DNA of 64,000 nucleotides from Arthrobacter sp. PGP41 (GTDB lineage: Bacteria; Actinomycetota; Actinomycetes; Actinomycetales; Micrococcaceae), in contig NZ_CP026514.1 in NCBI RefSeq assembly GCF_002953935.1, positions 3,658,001 to 3,722,000 of the forward strand. Direction: 5' to 3'. This document shows, in pieces, positions 34,770-42,873 of the stretch. Every line of letters starts with the position of its first letter. Within the stretch, counting starts at the first letter, position 1. The position numbers and the translations under genes are program-made. The notes under the pieces were generated by a model, which saw nothing but the letters and a program-made list of their open reading frames with translations, was not told the origin of the DNA and ran no database searches.

Positions 34770-34941
34770 CTCCACTGGGCCGCCGCATATCAATAGCCCC
34801 TGCAGGGGCGTAATGTCGGTAGTAGGAGATTTTCGGGACAGAAACCATCCGGAGGTTGAATACTCGGGCCAGCCAGCGTAGAGAGCAGCGGCCGCCAGCC
34901 AGAGGCCAGGCTTCTGGTGCACCCAGGGAGATCGAGGCCTG

Positions 34942-35667
34942 ATGGCCAAGGAAAGCACACTCACTACGTCGGACCAGATGCAGGACCTGCTGCTCGAAAG
35001 TCCAGGTTTCCCTGAATTCCTCCTGGGACTGGCCACCCTTTCCGCATCCATGGCGGGTGCCGACGGCCCGGTCACATGCACCATCACCGTTGAGCGCGAC
35101 GGCGGATTGTCAACGGTCGCCAGCAGCAGCGAAGAGGGCCGGCGGCTGGATGAAACCCAGTATTCGTTCGGCGAGGGCCCCTGCCTCTCCGCGGCCCGGC
35201 ACCAGCGCCTGGTGTGGGTTCCGGACCTCTTGGGCGACGAGCGCTGGAGTGGCTACGCAGAGGCGGCACTCCAGGAGGGCGTCCGCTCCGTCCTCGCTGT
35301 CCCCATCCCCACAGGAAGGTCATCCCGGGCGAGCTTGAACTGCTATGCAGGGACGGCCAGTGCATTCGATGAGGAAACAGTGGTCCTCCTGGAGCAGCAT
35401 GCAGCGTCCATGTCCAGGGTCCTCCGGATAGCAATGCGCCTGCACGGGGTGGAGGTCCACCCCGAGCACCTCAGGGCGGCGCTCAAATCGAGGGCAATCG
35501 TCGATGCTGCCGTGTCCCTGATAATGCTTCAGCACAGGGGCGGGCGGGACGGTGCCCTGGAACTCCTCCGCATGGCTGCGAAGTCCAGCAACCGCAAGAT
35601 TCACGAAATCGCCCACGACATCGTGCAGGGAGCAGATCTCCCAACGAGGCACGGCGACGGAGGGTAA
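34942..35667 (+). CDS. GAF-ANTAR domain regulator
   Basis: 241 residues. GAF domain with SFGEGPCLSAARHQ and SVLAVPIPTGRSSRASLNCYA; ANTAR region SRAIVDAAVSLIMLQHRGG then ELLRMAAKSSNRKIHEIAHDIV. Predicted RNA-binding antiterminator. First gene of a three-cistron unit: a 41-residue ORF starts three bases after its stop and overlaps the next GAF-ANTAR gene. Confidence 0.92.
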   Translation: MAKESTLTTSDQMQDLLLESPGFPEFLLGLATLSASMAGADGPVTCTITVERDGGLSTVASSSEEGRRLDETQYSFGEGPCLSAARHQRLVWVPDLLGDERWSGYAEAALQEGVRSVLAVPIPTGRSSRASLNCYAGTASAFDEETVVLLEQHAASMSRVLRIAMRLHGVEVHPEHLRAALKSRAIVDAAVSLIMLQHRGGRDGALELLRMAAKSSNRKIHEIAHDIVQGADLPTRHGDGG

Positions 35668-35670
35668 GGG

Positions 35671-35796
35671 ATGAACCCCCTTGGGGCCGGGGGACCCGAA
35701 AAACCGGACCGGGCAGCCGAAGAGCGCAGAGGGGCCGCGCAAGTGGGCTTGATTGCCACGGCGATGACGGAACTGACAGATGGTGATGCTTCATGA
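35671..35796 (+). CDS. 41-residue coupled ORF between two GAF-ANTAR genes
   Basis: Starts three bases after the upstream stop with GGAGG seven bases before the ATG, and its TGA overlaps the next gene's ATG (ATGA). Sequence is charged at the start (PEKPDRAAEERRG) with a helix VGLIATAMTELTDGD at the end. No family recognised. The position suggests it couples translation of the two regulators, or is the remnant of another one. Confidence 0.55.
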   Translation: MNPLGAGGPEKPDRAAEERRGAAQVGLIATAMTELTDGDAS

Positions 35797-36560
35797 CAAC
35801 CCACGCGAACGGGGCGGGCGGTACTCCCGTCACGCCGAATTCTGCGGAAATAGACATAACGCTGCAGGAACTGGTCCTGGACAGCCAGGACATCGCCGGC
35901 TTTCTCACCGACCTTGCCGTGGTTGCCGCTGACCGGCTGTCCATGCCAGGCAGCAAGGTCCACGCCGGAGTCACTGTAATCCGCCACAAAAGACCCAAAG
36001 CGGTGGCCAGCAGTGACGCCGAAGCGCGTGCCTTGGACGAACTGCAGAACGGTTTCGGTGACGGCCCCTGCCTTACGGCCCTGCGCACAAAAAGTCCGCT
36101 GCTGGTCCAAGACCTGGCGGGCGAGCACCGCTGGGCCCCGTACGTGAAAGTGGCCCGGGCAGAGGGAGTCGGCTCCATCCTGGCCGTACCGCTGGATTTG
36201 GCCGGTGATGCCGACGCCGTCCTGAATCTCTACTCAGGCCGCAGCGACGGCTTTTCAGCTGAAGACATCTCCACGGTGGAGTCCTTTGCCCGCCAGGCAG
36301 CGGGATCGCTGAGGCTGGTCCTTCGCATCACACAACTCAGCGAGACTAAAGCCGACCTCTCCACCGCCCTGGAGTCGCGCACCATCATCGACATGGCCGT
36401 GGGAGCCATCATGGCCGAGAACAGGTGCAGCCGGGAGACCGCTTTCAAAATCCTCACCAAGGCCTCCAGCACACGCAACATCAAGCTCCGGGAGGTGGCC
36501 GCGGCGGTAATCGCCTCCATCGCCGGCGAGAAGGAAATCGAGACCTACTTCGACGAGTGA
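35793..36560 (+). CDS. GAF-ANTAR domain regulator
   Basis: 255 residues. GAF with GFGDGPCLTALRTKSP and SILAVPLDLAGDADAVLNLYS; ANTAR with SRTIIDMAVGAIMAENRCSR and ASSTRNIKLREVAAAVIA. Closest in sequence to the copy at 17444 (shared LQELVLDS/LHELVLSS start and the ANTAR core), suggesting duplication between the two loci. Last gene of the three-cistron unit. Confidence 0.92.
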   Translation: MTTHANGAGGTPVTPNSAEIDITLQELVLDSQDIAGFLTDLAVVAADRLSMPGSKVHAGVTVIRHKRPKAVASSDAEARALDELQNGFGDGPCLTALRTKSPLLVQDLAGEHRWAPYVKVARAEGVGSILAVPLDLAGDADAVLNLYSGRSDGFSAEDISTVESFARQAAGSLRLVLRITQLSETKADLSTALESRTIIDMAVGAIMAENRCSRETAFKILTKASSTRNIKLREVAAAVIASIAGEKEIETYFDE

Positions 36561-36879
36561 CGGCCCTCCCTCCGGCGCGGGCAGCAGTTTGCACGGGCGG
36601 ACGTGATGGGATTCACTCGCAACAATGTTGAGGGCGACGCTGCCCGCTGGGCACTATGGAAGATGTCGGCCGGGACTGCACACAAAGAAGTCCGCAGCCC
36701 GCTGACGGCCGGTGTGCTTGGTCACATCGGTCCGGATTCGGTTGCCAACCCTTTGGACAACCGCCACTATTGAAATACGGGAATGCGCTTTCCCACCTGC
36801 AGTCCGTCCTCATCGACGAGGACACGGCCCGGGCAATGAAGATTCCAGGCCGCCAACCGCAAGAAATGGAAGTTGAATA
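36561..36879. other. region behind GAF-ANTAR cluster with tentative small ORFs
   Basis: About 320 bases with no recognised gene. Contains a 55-codon frame from ATG 36606 and a frame whose TAA overlaps the ATG of the gene at 36880 (TAATG), the latter encoding VLIDEDTARAMKIPGRQPQE at its end. Either could be a small leader gene; no hairpin stands out. Confidence 0.4.
36606..36773 (+). CDS. tentative small protein (55 aa)
   Basis: ATG 36606 to TGA 36773, beginning MGFTRNNVEGDAARWALWKM. The codon choice is compatible with coding, but there is no good Shine-Dalgarno and no family. Could equally be a decayed gene continuing in another frame up to 36880. Confidence 0.3.
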   Translation: MGFTRNNVEGDAARWALWKMSAGTAHKEVRSPLTAGVLGHIGPDSVANPLDNRHY

Positions 36880-37077
36880 ATGACGTTCGATGCCAATGAC
36901 TCCGTGACCCTCAAAATCTGGGACCGGTCTACGCTCCACCACACTCTTGATTCCGCGGCCAGCGACCTTTCCGCGCGGCACAACACCACCACCTGCCGCG
37001 TCGCCGTCACCTGCAGCGGCCCCAACACCTTCACCCTGAGCCTGCGCGGCGAGGGCAAGGCGCTGGCCTCCGCCTAA
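36880..37077 (+). CDS. small hypothetical protein (65 aa)
   Basis: ATG 36880 behind GGAAG, nine bases away. Beta-rich: VTLKIWDRSTLHHTLDSAA, then TTTCRVAVTCSGPNTFTLSL with two cysteines. No signal or membrane segment. Family not recognised. Followed at 15 bases by a 17-bp perfect hairpin, which supports it being the last gene of a transcript. Confidence 0.65.
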   Translation: MTFDANDSVTLKIWDRSTLHHTLDSAASDLSARHNTTTCRVAVTCSGPNTFTLSLRGEGKALASA

Positions 37078-37091
37078 CCAACCACGCCAAC

Positions 37092-37139
37092 AACGCAAGC
37101 GGACGACGCCGGGCCCTCCCGTCGTCGTCCGCTTGCGTT
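37092..37139. terminator. long GC-rich hairpin (ACGACG family)
   Basis: Perfect 17-bp stem (AACGCAAGCGGACGACG arm) around a 14-base loop, directly behind the 65-residue gene. Core shared with hairpins at 31027, 51493 and 58407. Confidence 0.85.
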
Positions 37140-37247
37140 AACCGCCCGCCCGGGAGGGGTTGACGCTGGCCTTTCCCTGCTCTGGTGAGCGGCAAGTAAA
37201 CTGTGTGGCATCCAGGCCGAAGCGCCGCCCGAGCATCAAAGGTAACC

Positions 37248-38093
37248 ATGAGGCAGCAACCACAAACGCAAGCCGACGCCGCCCTGGCGGGCACTGCGCA
37301 GCCGGCCGCGGCGTCACTTTCATTGCTCCCGGCGGCCCTTGTGTCGGCGTCGGGCTTCCTGCTCTTCGCGTGGCAGGACCGCCTTTCGGGTTTCCTGCTT
37401 TTGGCCGCCGCGCTGGCGGTGGCCGGCTTCATCAGCCGCCGCCTGCTGGTTGACCTTGCCCTGATCGGAGTTGGACTGACGGCCATGAGCCTGGTCCCCA
37501 TCACCACGGATATCAGCACCGAGCACATGGTGGTGATGGGAACGGCCATGGTCCTGGCCGTCGGCATTCCCTACACTGTCTCGCGGTTCGTCACCAAGGA
37601 CCACGCCATCCGGTTCCCGATCAGGACCGGAACGCCGTGGACGCGCGCCGAAAAATGGTACCTGCCTGCTGTCCTGGTGATCGGCTATGCCCTGATGCCC
37701 GTGTACATGATCCGCACCGGCGTCTACAACAACTGGCCGGCAGTGAGCGACCCTGACGGCATCGTCCGTCTCTTCCTGGGGACGAACGTGCTGGGCATCT
37801 GGGACGAGCTCTTCTTCATCTGCACCGCGTTCACCCTGCTGCGCCGGCACCTCCCGGACTGGCAGGCAAACCTGCTGCAGGCCGTTCTGTTCACGTCCTT
37901 CCTGTGGGAGCTGGGCTTCCACTCCTGGGCGCCCTTCTTCATCTTCCCGTTTGCCCTGCTGCAGGCCCGGCTGTTCACTGTCACCAAGTCGCTGTCCTAC
38001 ATTGTGAGCGTCCACCTGCTATTCGACTTTGTCCTGTTCCTGGTGCTGATCCACGCGCACAACCGCGAGTGGATCAGCATTTTCCTGTACTGA
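37248..38093 (+). CDS. polytopic membrane protein, CPBP-like with altered catalytic motif
   Basis: 281 residues with about eight hydrophobic segments. The last third follows the CPBP (Abi) intramembrane protease plan: DELFFICTAFTLLRRHLPDWQANLLQA, then WELGFHSWAP and VHLLFDFVLF. The usual EExxxR reads as DELFFIC and the glutamate pair is not conserved, so catalytic activity is doubtful. ATG 37248 has AAAGG six bases upstream. Only 27 bases separate it from the nitronate monooxygenase gene. Confidence 0.75.
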   Translation: MRQQPQTQADAALAGTAQPAAASLSLLPAALVSASGFLLFAWQDRLSGFLLLAAALAVAGFISRRLLVDLALIGVGLTAMSLVPITTDISTEHMVVMGTAMVLAVGIPYTVSRFVTKDHAIRFPIRTGTPWTRAEKWYLPAVLVIGYALMPVYMIRTGVYNNWPAVSDPDGIVRLFLGTNVLGIWDELFFICTAFTLLRRHLPDWQANLLQAVLFTSFLWELGFHSWAPFFIFPFALLQARLFTVTKSLSYIVSVHLLFDFVLFLVLIHAHNREWISIFLY

Positions 38094-38120
38094 CCCCCAG
38101 CCAGAAAGCGGCCTGACATC

Positions 38121-39158
38121 TTGGATTCTCCCGCCACCAACAAGCCCCTATTCAATATCTCCTCCCTGCCGGCGCCCGTGGTCCAGGCGCCGATGGCCGG
38201 CGGTCCGTCAACGCCGGAACTGGCGGCTGCGGTAAGCACGGCAGGAGGACTGGGCTTCCTTGCAGCGGGCTACAAGACCGCCTCAGCCGTGAAGGCGGAG
38301 ATCGAGGCCACCCGTCGGCTGACCGATAGCCCCTTCGGCGTCAACGTGTTCGTCCCGCAGCCCTCGATGATCAGCCCCCAGGCACTGGACCAGTACGCCC
38401 GTTCCCTGGCGCCGGAGGCGGAACGCCTGGGCGCCGCCCTGGGCGATCCGCGCCACGACGACGACGAATGGGACGCCAAGTTGGACGTCCTGCTGAAGGA
38501 GGCGCCCGCCGTCGCCTCCTTCACTTTCGATCTTCCGGACCCAGCCGTGGTGGCCGCCCTGCGTCAGCGGGGCGTCTACGTCATCAGCACAGTAACCTCG
38601 CGGCCTGAAGCACTCCGGGCAGTGGACGCAGGCGTTGACGCGCTCTGCGTCCAGGGACCCGAGGCCGGCGGACACCGCGGCACCTTCGACCCCGCGCGGC
38701 GGCCGGAAAATGAGTCCCTGCACGGACTGCTTGAGGAGTTGGCGGATCTCCGGGTCCCACTGATAGCAGCCGGCGGAATCACCACCGCTGCCGACACACA
38801 GGCCGCCCTCGCCCGCGGAGCTGTGGCGGTCCAGGCCGGAACAGCCTTCCTGCGTGCGGACGAGGCGGGAACGAAGGCACCGCACCGGATGGCCCTGGCC
38901 TCCGGCCGCTTCACCGCCACCTCGGTCACCCGGTCCTTCTCGGGACGGAACGCACGCGGGCTGCACAACGAATTCATGCGCCGGCATGACGGTGACGCCC
39001 CATACGGATACCCGGAGATCCACCACCTCACCGCTCCCCTGCGCGCGGCAGCATCGGCTGCCGGGGATCCGGAATACATGAGCCTGTGGGCCGGAACGGG
39101 TTTTAAGCACACGGTCGATGGCCCGGCGGCGAAAATCCTCGCAGCCCTGCGGCCCTGA
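38121..39158 (+). CDS. nitronate monooxygenase
   Basis: 345 residues from TTG 38121. FMN-dependent TIM barrel: VVQAPMAGGPSTPELAAAVS at the start, GVNVFVP, VQGPEAGGHRGTFD with the catalytic histidine, and LIAAGGITTA for phosphate binding. Oxidises alkyl nitronates to carbonyl and nitrite, detoxifying propionate-3-nitronate and similar compounds. Weak ribosome site for the TTG; translation may depend on the upstream CPBP-like gene. Confidence 0.92.
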   Translation: MDSPATNKPLFNISSLPAPVVQAPMAGGPSTPELAAAVSTAGGLGFLAAGYKTASAVKAEIEATRRLTDSPFGVNVFVPQPSMISPQALDQYARSLAPEAERLGAALGDPRHDDDEWDAKLDVLLKEAPAVASFTFDLPDPAVVAALRQRGVYVISTVTSRPEALRAVDAGVDALCVQGPEAGGHRGTFDPARRPENESLHGLLEELADLRVPLIAAGGITTAADTQAALARGAVAVQAGTAFLRADEAGTKAPHRMALASGRFTATSVTRSFSGRNARGLHNEFMRRHDGDAPYGYPEIHHLTAPLRAAASAAGDPEYMSLWAGTGFKHTVDGPAAKILAALRP

Positions 39159-39170
39159 CCGGAGCGGGGC

Positions 39171-39350
39171 CTATTCCTCGCCCGTGTCCTGCGCTTCCAG
39201 GTACCTGTCCATGGCTTCGCACGCCTTCTTCCAGCGCGCGTTCAGGGCGTGCCTGCTCAACGGTTCGGACATGCCGTTGAGCACTTTATCGATGGCATCG
39301 GATGCGGCGTCCCGGGCCCGGTCCTGCGCCGCCGGGGTGTAGTAGTTCAT
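39171..39350 (-). CDS. small hypothetical protein (59 aa)
   Basis: From ATG 39350 (MNYYTPAAQDRARDAASDAID). Helical throughout: KVLNGMSEPLSRHALNARWKKACEAMDRYLE, acidic end. No family recognised, no signal. The ribosome site is weak and the frame is open to 39407. Convergent with nitronate monooxygenase, 12 bases apart. Confidence 0.55.
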   Translation of the reverse strand: MNYYTPAAQDRARDAASDAIDKVLNGMSEPLSRHALNARWKKACEAMDRYLEAQDTGEE

Positions 39351-39406
39351 GCCGGTTATTCGTTGCGTCCCTGGCACGGGATTGCCGGAGAAGGCGCCCG
39401 CACGCA

Positions 39407-39445
39407 CGACGGCGGCCGGCCCCTTTCCGGGACCGGCCGCCGTCG
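39407..39445. terminator. GC-rich hairpin behind alcohol dehydrogenase
   Basis: Thirteen-base-pair stem (CGACGGCGGCCGG arm) with a 13-base loop, 15 bases after the dehydrogenase stop on the minus strand. Confidence 0.75.
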
Positions 39446-39459
39446 AACGCGTTGCGTTG

Positions 39460-40500
39460 TTAGAGGGTGGCGGTGTCGATCACGAAGCGGTAGCGGACGT
39501 CCGAGGCGAGGACGCGCTCGTAGGCCTCATTGATCTTCTCCGCGGGGATGACCTCGATCTCCGCGCCGAGGCCGTGCTCGGCGCAGAAGTCCAGCATCTC
39601 CTGCGTTTCGCGGATGCCGCCGATCATGGAACCGGCGAAGGAGCGGCGGCCCGTGATGAGCGCGAATGCGTTGACCGGGAGCGGTTCGGCGGGGGCGCCG
39701 ACGTTCACCAGCGCACCGTCGAGGGTCAGCAGCTGCAGGTAGGAGCTGATGTCGATTGAGGCGCTGACGGTGTTGATGATCAGGTCGAAGCTGCCGGCCA
39801 GGTCGGCGAAGGTGTTTTCATCGCTGGTGGCGTAGTAGTGGTCGGCGCCCAGTTTCAGGCCGTCCTCCTGCTTCTTGAGCGACTGGGACAGCACGGTCAC
39901 CTCGGCGCCCATCGCGTGGGCAAGCTTGACGGCCATATGGCCGAGCCCGCCGAGCCCGACGACGGCGACCTTCTTGCCGGGTCCCGCACCCCAGTGGCGC
40001 AGCGGCGAGTAGGTGGTGATGCCGGCACAGAGGAGCGGCGCGGCGGCGTCGAGTTCGATGCCCTCGGGAATCCGGACCACGAAGTCTTCGGTCACCACAA
40101 CGTGGGTGGAGTAGCCGCCCTGGGTAATGGTGCCGTCGCGGTCCACGGCCCCATAGGTGCCGACGTTGCCCTTGAGGCAGTACTGCTCCTCGCCCTTCAG
40201 GCAGTTGGCGCACTCCTTGCAGGAGTTGACCATGCAGCCAACGCCGACGCGGTCGCCCACGGCGTGCCGGGTGACGGCGGGCCCTACCTGGGTGACGACG
40301 CCCGCGATCTCATGGCCGGGAACCAGCGGGTACTGCTGCGGGCCCCAGTCGCCGCGGACCGTGTGGATGTCCGAATGGCAGATGCCAGCGAACTTGATCT
40401 CGATCAGGACGTCGTTGGGGCCGACTTCGCGGCGTTCGATGGTGGTGGGTATGAGGTCCTCAGTCGAGGACGGGGATGCGTAAGCCTTGACGGTGGTCAT
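39460..40500 (-). CDS. NAD(P)-dependent alcohol dehydrogenase, CAD/YahK type
   Basis: 346 residues. Zinc MDR enzyme of the cinnamyl-alcohol dehydrogenase group: catalytic ligands in [12 protein letters not shown] and GHEIAGVV, structural zinc cysteines in [17 protein letters not shown], cofactor motif [17 protein letters not shown] with VLSQSLKK after it, which favours NADPH. Reduces a broad range of aldehydes. Monocistronic, with its own terminator. Confidence 0.93.
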   Translation of the reverse strand: MTTVKAYASPSSTEDLIPTTIERREVGPNDVLIEIKFAGICHSDIHTVRGDWGPQQYPLVPGHEIAGVVTQVGPAVTRHAVGDRVGVGCMVNSCKECANCLKGEEQYCLKGNVGTYGAVDRDGTITQGGYSTHVVVTEDFVVRIPEGIELDAAAPLLCAGITTYSPLRHWGAGPGKKVAVVGLGGLGHMAVKLAHAMGAEVTVLSQSLKKQEDGLKLGADHYYATSDENTFADLAGSFDLIINTVSASIDISSYLQLLTLDGALVNVGAPAEPLPVNAFALITGRRSFAGSMIGGIRETQEMLDFCAEHGLGAEIEVIPAEKINEAYERVLASDVRYRFVIDTATL

Positions 40501-40620
40501 GGGTCTCCTGAGGTCTGTTTTGGGGGATTATTGAAATGGTACAGGCGGGCAATGCCATCACACCGGCTTCCGAGGTCCGTAGCGGTGGCCCTGTTGTAAC
40601 TGGTTCTGGCAGTCCTACCC

Positions 40621-41850
40621 TTAGGGGTTGTGCGGGCGGGCCAGGACAAGGAGTCCCACCAGGGACAGCAGTGCGCCGCCAATCATCAGCAGCGCCATGG
40701 GAATGGCCGTGTCCTCGCCGCCCAGGCCCGCGATCGGCGCCACGATTCCGGCGGTGGTCCACTGCACGAGTCCCAGGACCGCCGAGCTGGTCCCCGGGTG
40801 CTCGGGTACCTCCGCCGAGGCGAGGGCGCCGCCGTTGGTGTTGATCAGGCCCTGGGCCACCATGAGGACAAAGAAGCAGCCCATGGCCACCAGCAGCGTA
40901 GTGTCCCACCACAGCGCCCCGGCGAGCATGGCCACCCCCGCGGCAAGGGCGAGGAGCTGGCCCGCAAAGATGACTTTCCTCGTTGATACGTGGCCTGCCA
41001 GGCGGGCAGACAGCAGGGCCGCGATGGTCATGCCGCCGGCGTTCGCGGCGAACACGATCGAATACATGACCGGAGACAGGCTGTTCATGCCCTGCAGGAT
41101 GAACGCGGACGTCGCCACATACGCGAACAAGGCAATGAAGGCCGACGACGCCACCACCACGTAGCCAACAAAACGGCGGTTTGAGAGCACGGACTTGGCC
41201 GCGCGGCCGAATTCAGCCAGCCCGCCTGGGTGGCGCTTCTCCGGCGGGAGCGATTCCGGAACGACGAACAGGGCACAGAGCGTCATGAGGATGCCAAGGG
41301 CGGCGAGCGTCCAGAACGTCATCCGCCACCCGGTCAGTTGCAGGATGACCGCCCCGAGCAGCGGGCTGATGATGGGCGCAACACCGCCGATCCCCATCAC
41401 GATGTTGAGTACCCGGACCAGCTGTGGACCGTGGGCCAGGTCAACAATGACGGCTCGGCCGATGACCATGGCCCAGCCGCCGCCAAAGCCCTGCACGAAG
41501 CGGGCCAGCATCAGGATTCCGACGTCCGGTGACAGGGCACACGCAACCGATGCCGCCGTCATCAGCAGGGTGCCGGCCACCAGCGGCAGCCGCCGGCCGC
41601 GCTGGTCGCTGAACGGCCCGCCCACCAGCTGTCCCAGCCCCATCCCGGCGAAGAACGTGGTCAGGGTCAGCTGCACGGCGGACGCTGTGGTGCTGAACTC
41701 CGCCGAAACGCGGGGAAAGGCCGGAACATACATGTCCGTTGCCAGCGGCGCCACGGCCGTCAGGAAGATGACCGTGGCCACCAGGGTTGCGGGAACGGTG
41801 CTCGCTGACGGCGCCCGCACAGTGGTAGGCAGCATGGGTTGATGCTCCAT
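40621..41850 (-). CDS. multidrug efflux MFS transporter, Bcr/CflA family
   Basis: 409 residues, 12 transmembrane helices. Early block PLATDMYVPAFPRVSAEF and the loop 2-3 motif GGPFSDQRGRRLPLVAG are typical of the Bcr/CflA drug:proton antiporters. Exports bicyclomycin-like or other drugs. Divergent from an XRE regulator with a 126-base gap, a usual arrangement for a locally controlled exporter. Confidence 0.92.
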   Translation of the reverse strand: MEHQPMLPTTVRAPSASTVPATLVATVIFLTAVAPLATDMYVPAFPRVSAEFSTTASAVQLTLTTFFAGMGLGQLVGGPFSDQRGRRLPLVAGTLLMTAASVACALSPDVGILMLARFVQGFGGGWAMVIGRAVIVDLAHGPQLVRVLNIVMGIGGVAPIISPLLGAVILQLTGWRMTFWTLAALGILMTLCALFVVPESLPPEKRHPGGLAEFGRAAKSVLSNRRFVGYVVVASSAFIALFAYVATSAFILQGMNSLSPVMYSIVFAANAGGMTIAALLSARLAGHVSTRKVIFAGQLLALAAGVAMLAGALWWDTTLLVAMGCFFVLMVAQGLINTNGGALASAEVPEHPGTSSAVLGLVQWTTAGIVAPIAGLGGEDTAIPMALLMIGGALLSLVGLLVLARPHNP

Positions 41851-41976
41851 CCGCTTGATGGCTGAAAAGGGTTGTTCCCATCAAACCGGCCGCCGGAAGG
41901 CGGAGCGATGGTCCTGCTGAAACGGGTTTCGGCAGACCCTCCTTACGGCTTTCCGATTCGTCGTAACGTGTCCTTT

Positions 41977-42861
41977 ATGGATAACCGAGCCGAGGTACGA
42001 CAGTTCCTGTCCACCCGACGTGGGCGCATCACGCCCGAGCAGGCAGGAATTGAACCCTACGGCGGGCGCCGTCGAGTCCCCGGGCTCCGCAGGGAGGAAG
42101 TGGCCAGGCTTGCCGGCGTCAGCGTTGACTACTACACGCGCCTGGAACGCGGAAACCTCACGGGTGTCTCGGACAGTGTTCTTGACGCCATCGCCCGCGC
42201 ACTGGAGCTGGACCGCGCCGAGCACGACCACCTCTACGACCTCGCCCGGACAGCCAACACGTCGGGACGCAAGCGGGCGGCGCCCCCGGTGCCGTCAGGG
42301 GTCCGGCCGGAGCTGCAGTTCCTGCTGGACACCATCACCGGCGCGCCGGCATTCATCGGAAATAACCGGATGGACATCGTGGCCGCCAACACCCTGGGCT
42401 ACGCGCTGTACTCCGACATGTACCGCAGCACGGCCAGGCCCGCGAACCACTCGCGGTTCATCTTCCTGGATCCCCGGGCCCACAGCTTCTATATCGACTG
42501 GGAACGGGCAGCGAACACCAATGTTGCCATCCTGCGGCGCGAGGCGGGCCGGAATCCGCACGACAAGGGGATTGCCGAACTCATTGGGGAGCTCTCCATG
42601 CGCAGCGACGAGTTCCGGACGCGCTGGGCTGCGCACAACGTCCGCCGCCACTACGCGGGAACAAAACTCTTCCAGCACCCCGTGGTGGGGCTCCTGGAAC
42701 TGAACTTCCAGGTGCTGGGGCTGGAGGAGGACCCCGGGCATTCGCTGACCGTCTACCCGGCCACACCCGGCAGCCCCTCCGATGAGGCCCTCAAACTCCT
42801 CGCTTCCTGGGCCGCCACCGAGAACATCGTGGAACTGGCCCAGGCCGGCGCGCGGACCTAA
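41977..42861 (+). CDS. XRE-family regulator with MmyB-like ligand domain
   Basis: 294 residues from ATG 41977. Helix-turn-helix (about 35-85): RRRVPGLRREEVARLAGVSVDYYTRLE, then a C-terminal MmyB-type pocket domain with FIGNNRMDIVAANTLGYALYSDM and LELNFQVLGLEEDPG. MmyB-like domains have been proposed to bind fatty acids. Likely regulates the divergent exporter. The frame stays open 105 bases upstream, but the DNA-binding domain start matches the ATG used. Confidence 0.92.
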   Translation: MDNRAEVRQFLSTRRGRITPEQAGIEPYGGRRRVPGLRREEVARLAGVSVDYYTRLERGNLTGVSDSVLDAIARALELDRAEHDHLYDLARTANTSGRKRAAPPVPSGVRPELQFLLDTITGAPAFIGNNRMDIVAANTLGYALYSDMYRSTARPANHSRFIFLDPRAHSFYIDWERAANTNVAILRREAGRNPHDKGIAELIGELSMRSDEFRTRWAAHNVRRHYAGTKLFQHPVVGLLELNFQVLGLEEDPGHSLTVYPATPGSPSDEALKLLASWAATENIVELAQAGART

Positions 42862-42873
42862 CGGGGCGCCGGC

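Noticed and set aside
34813..34881. 22-codon ORF upstream of the third GAF-ANTAR gene
   Set aside because: Too short, no strong Shine-Dalgarno, and no regulatory codon run like that of the cysteine leader.
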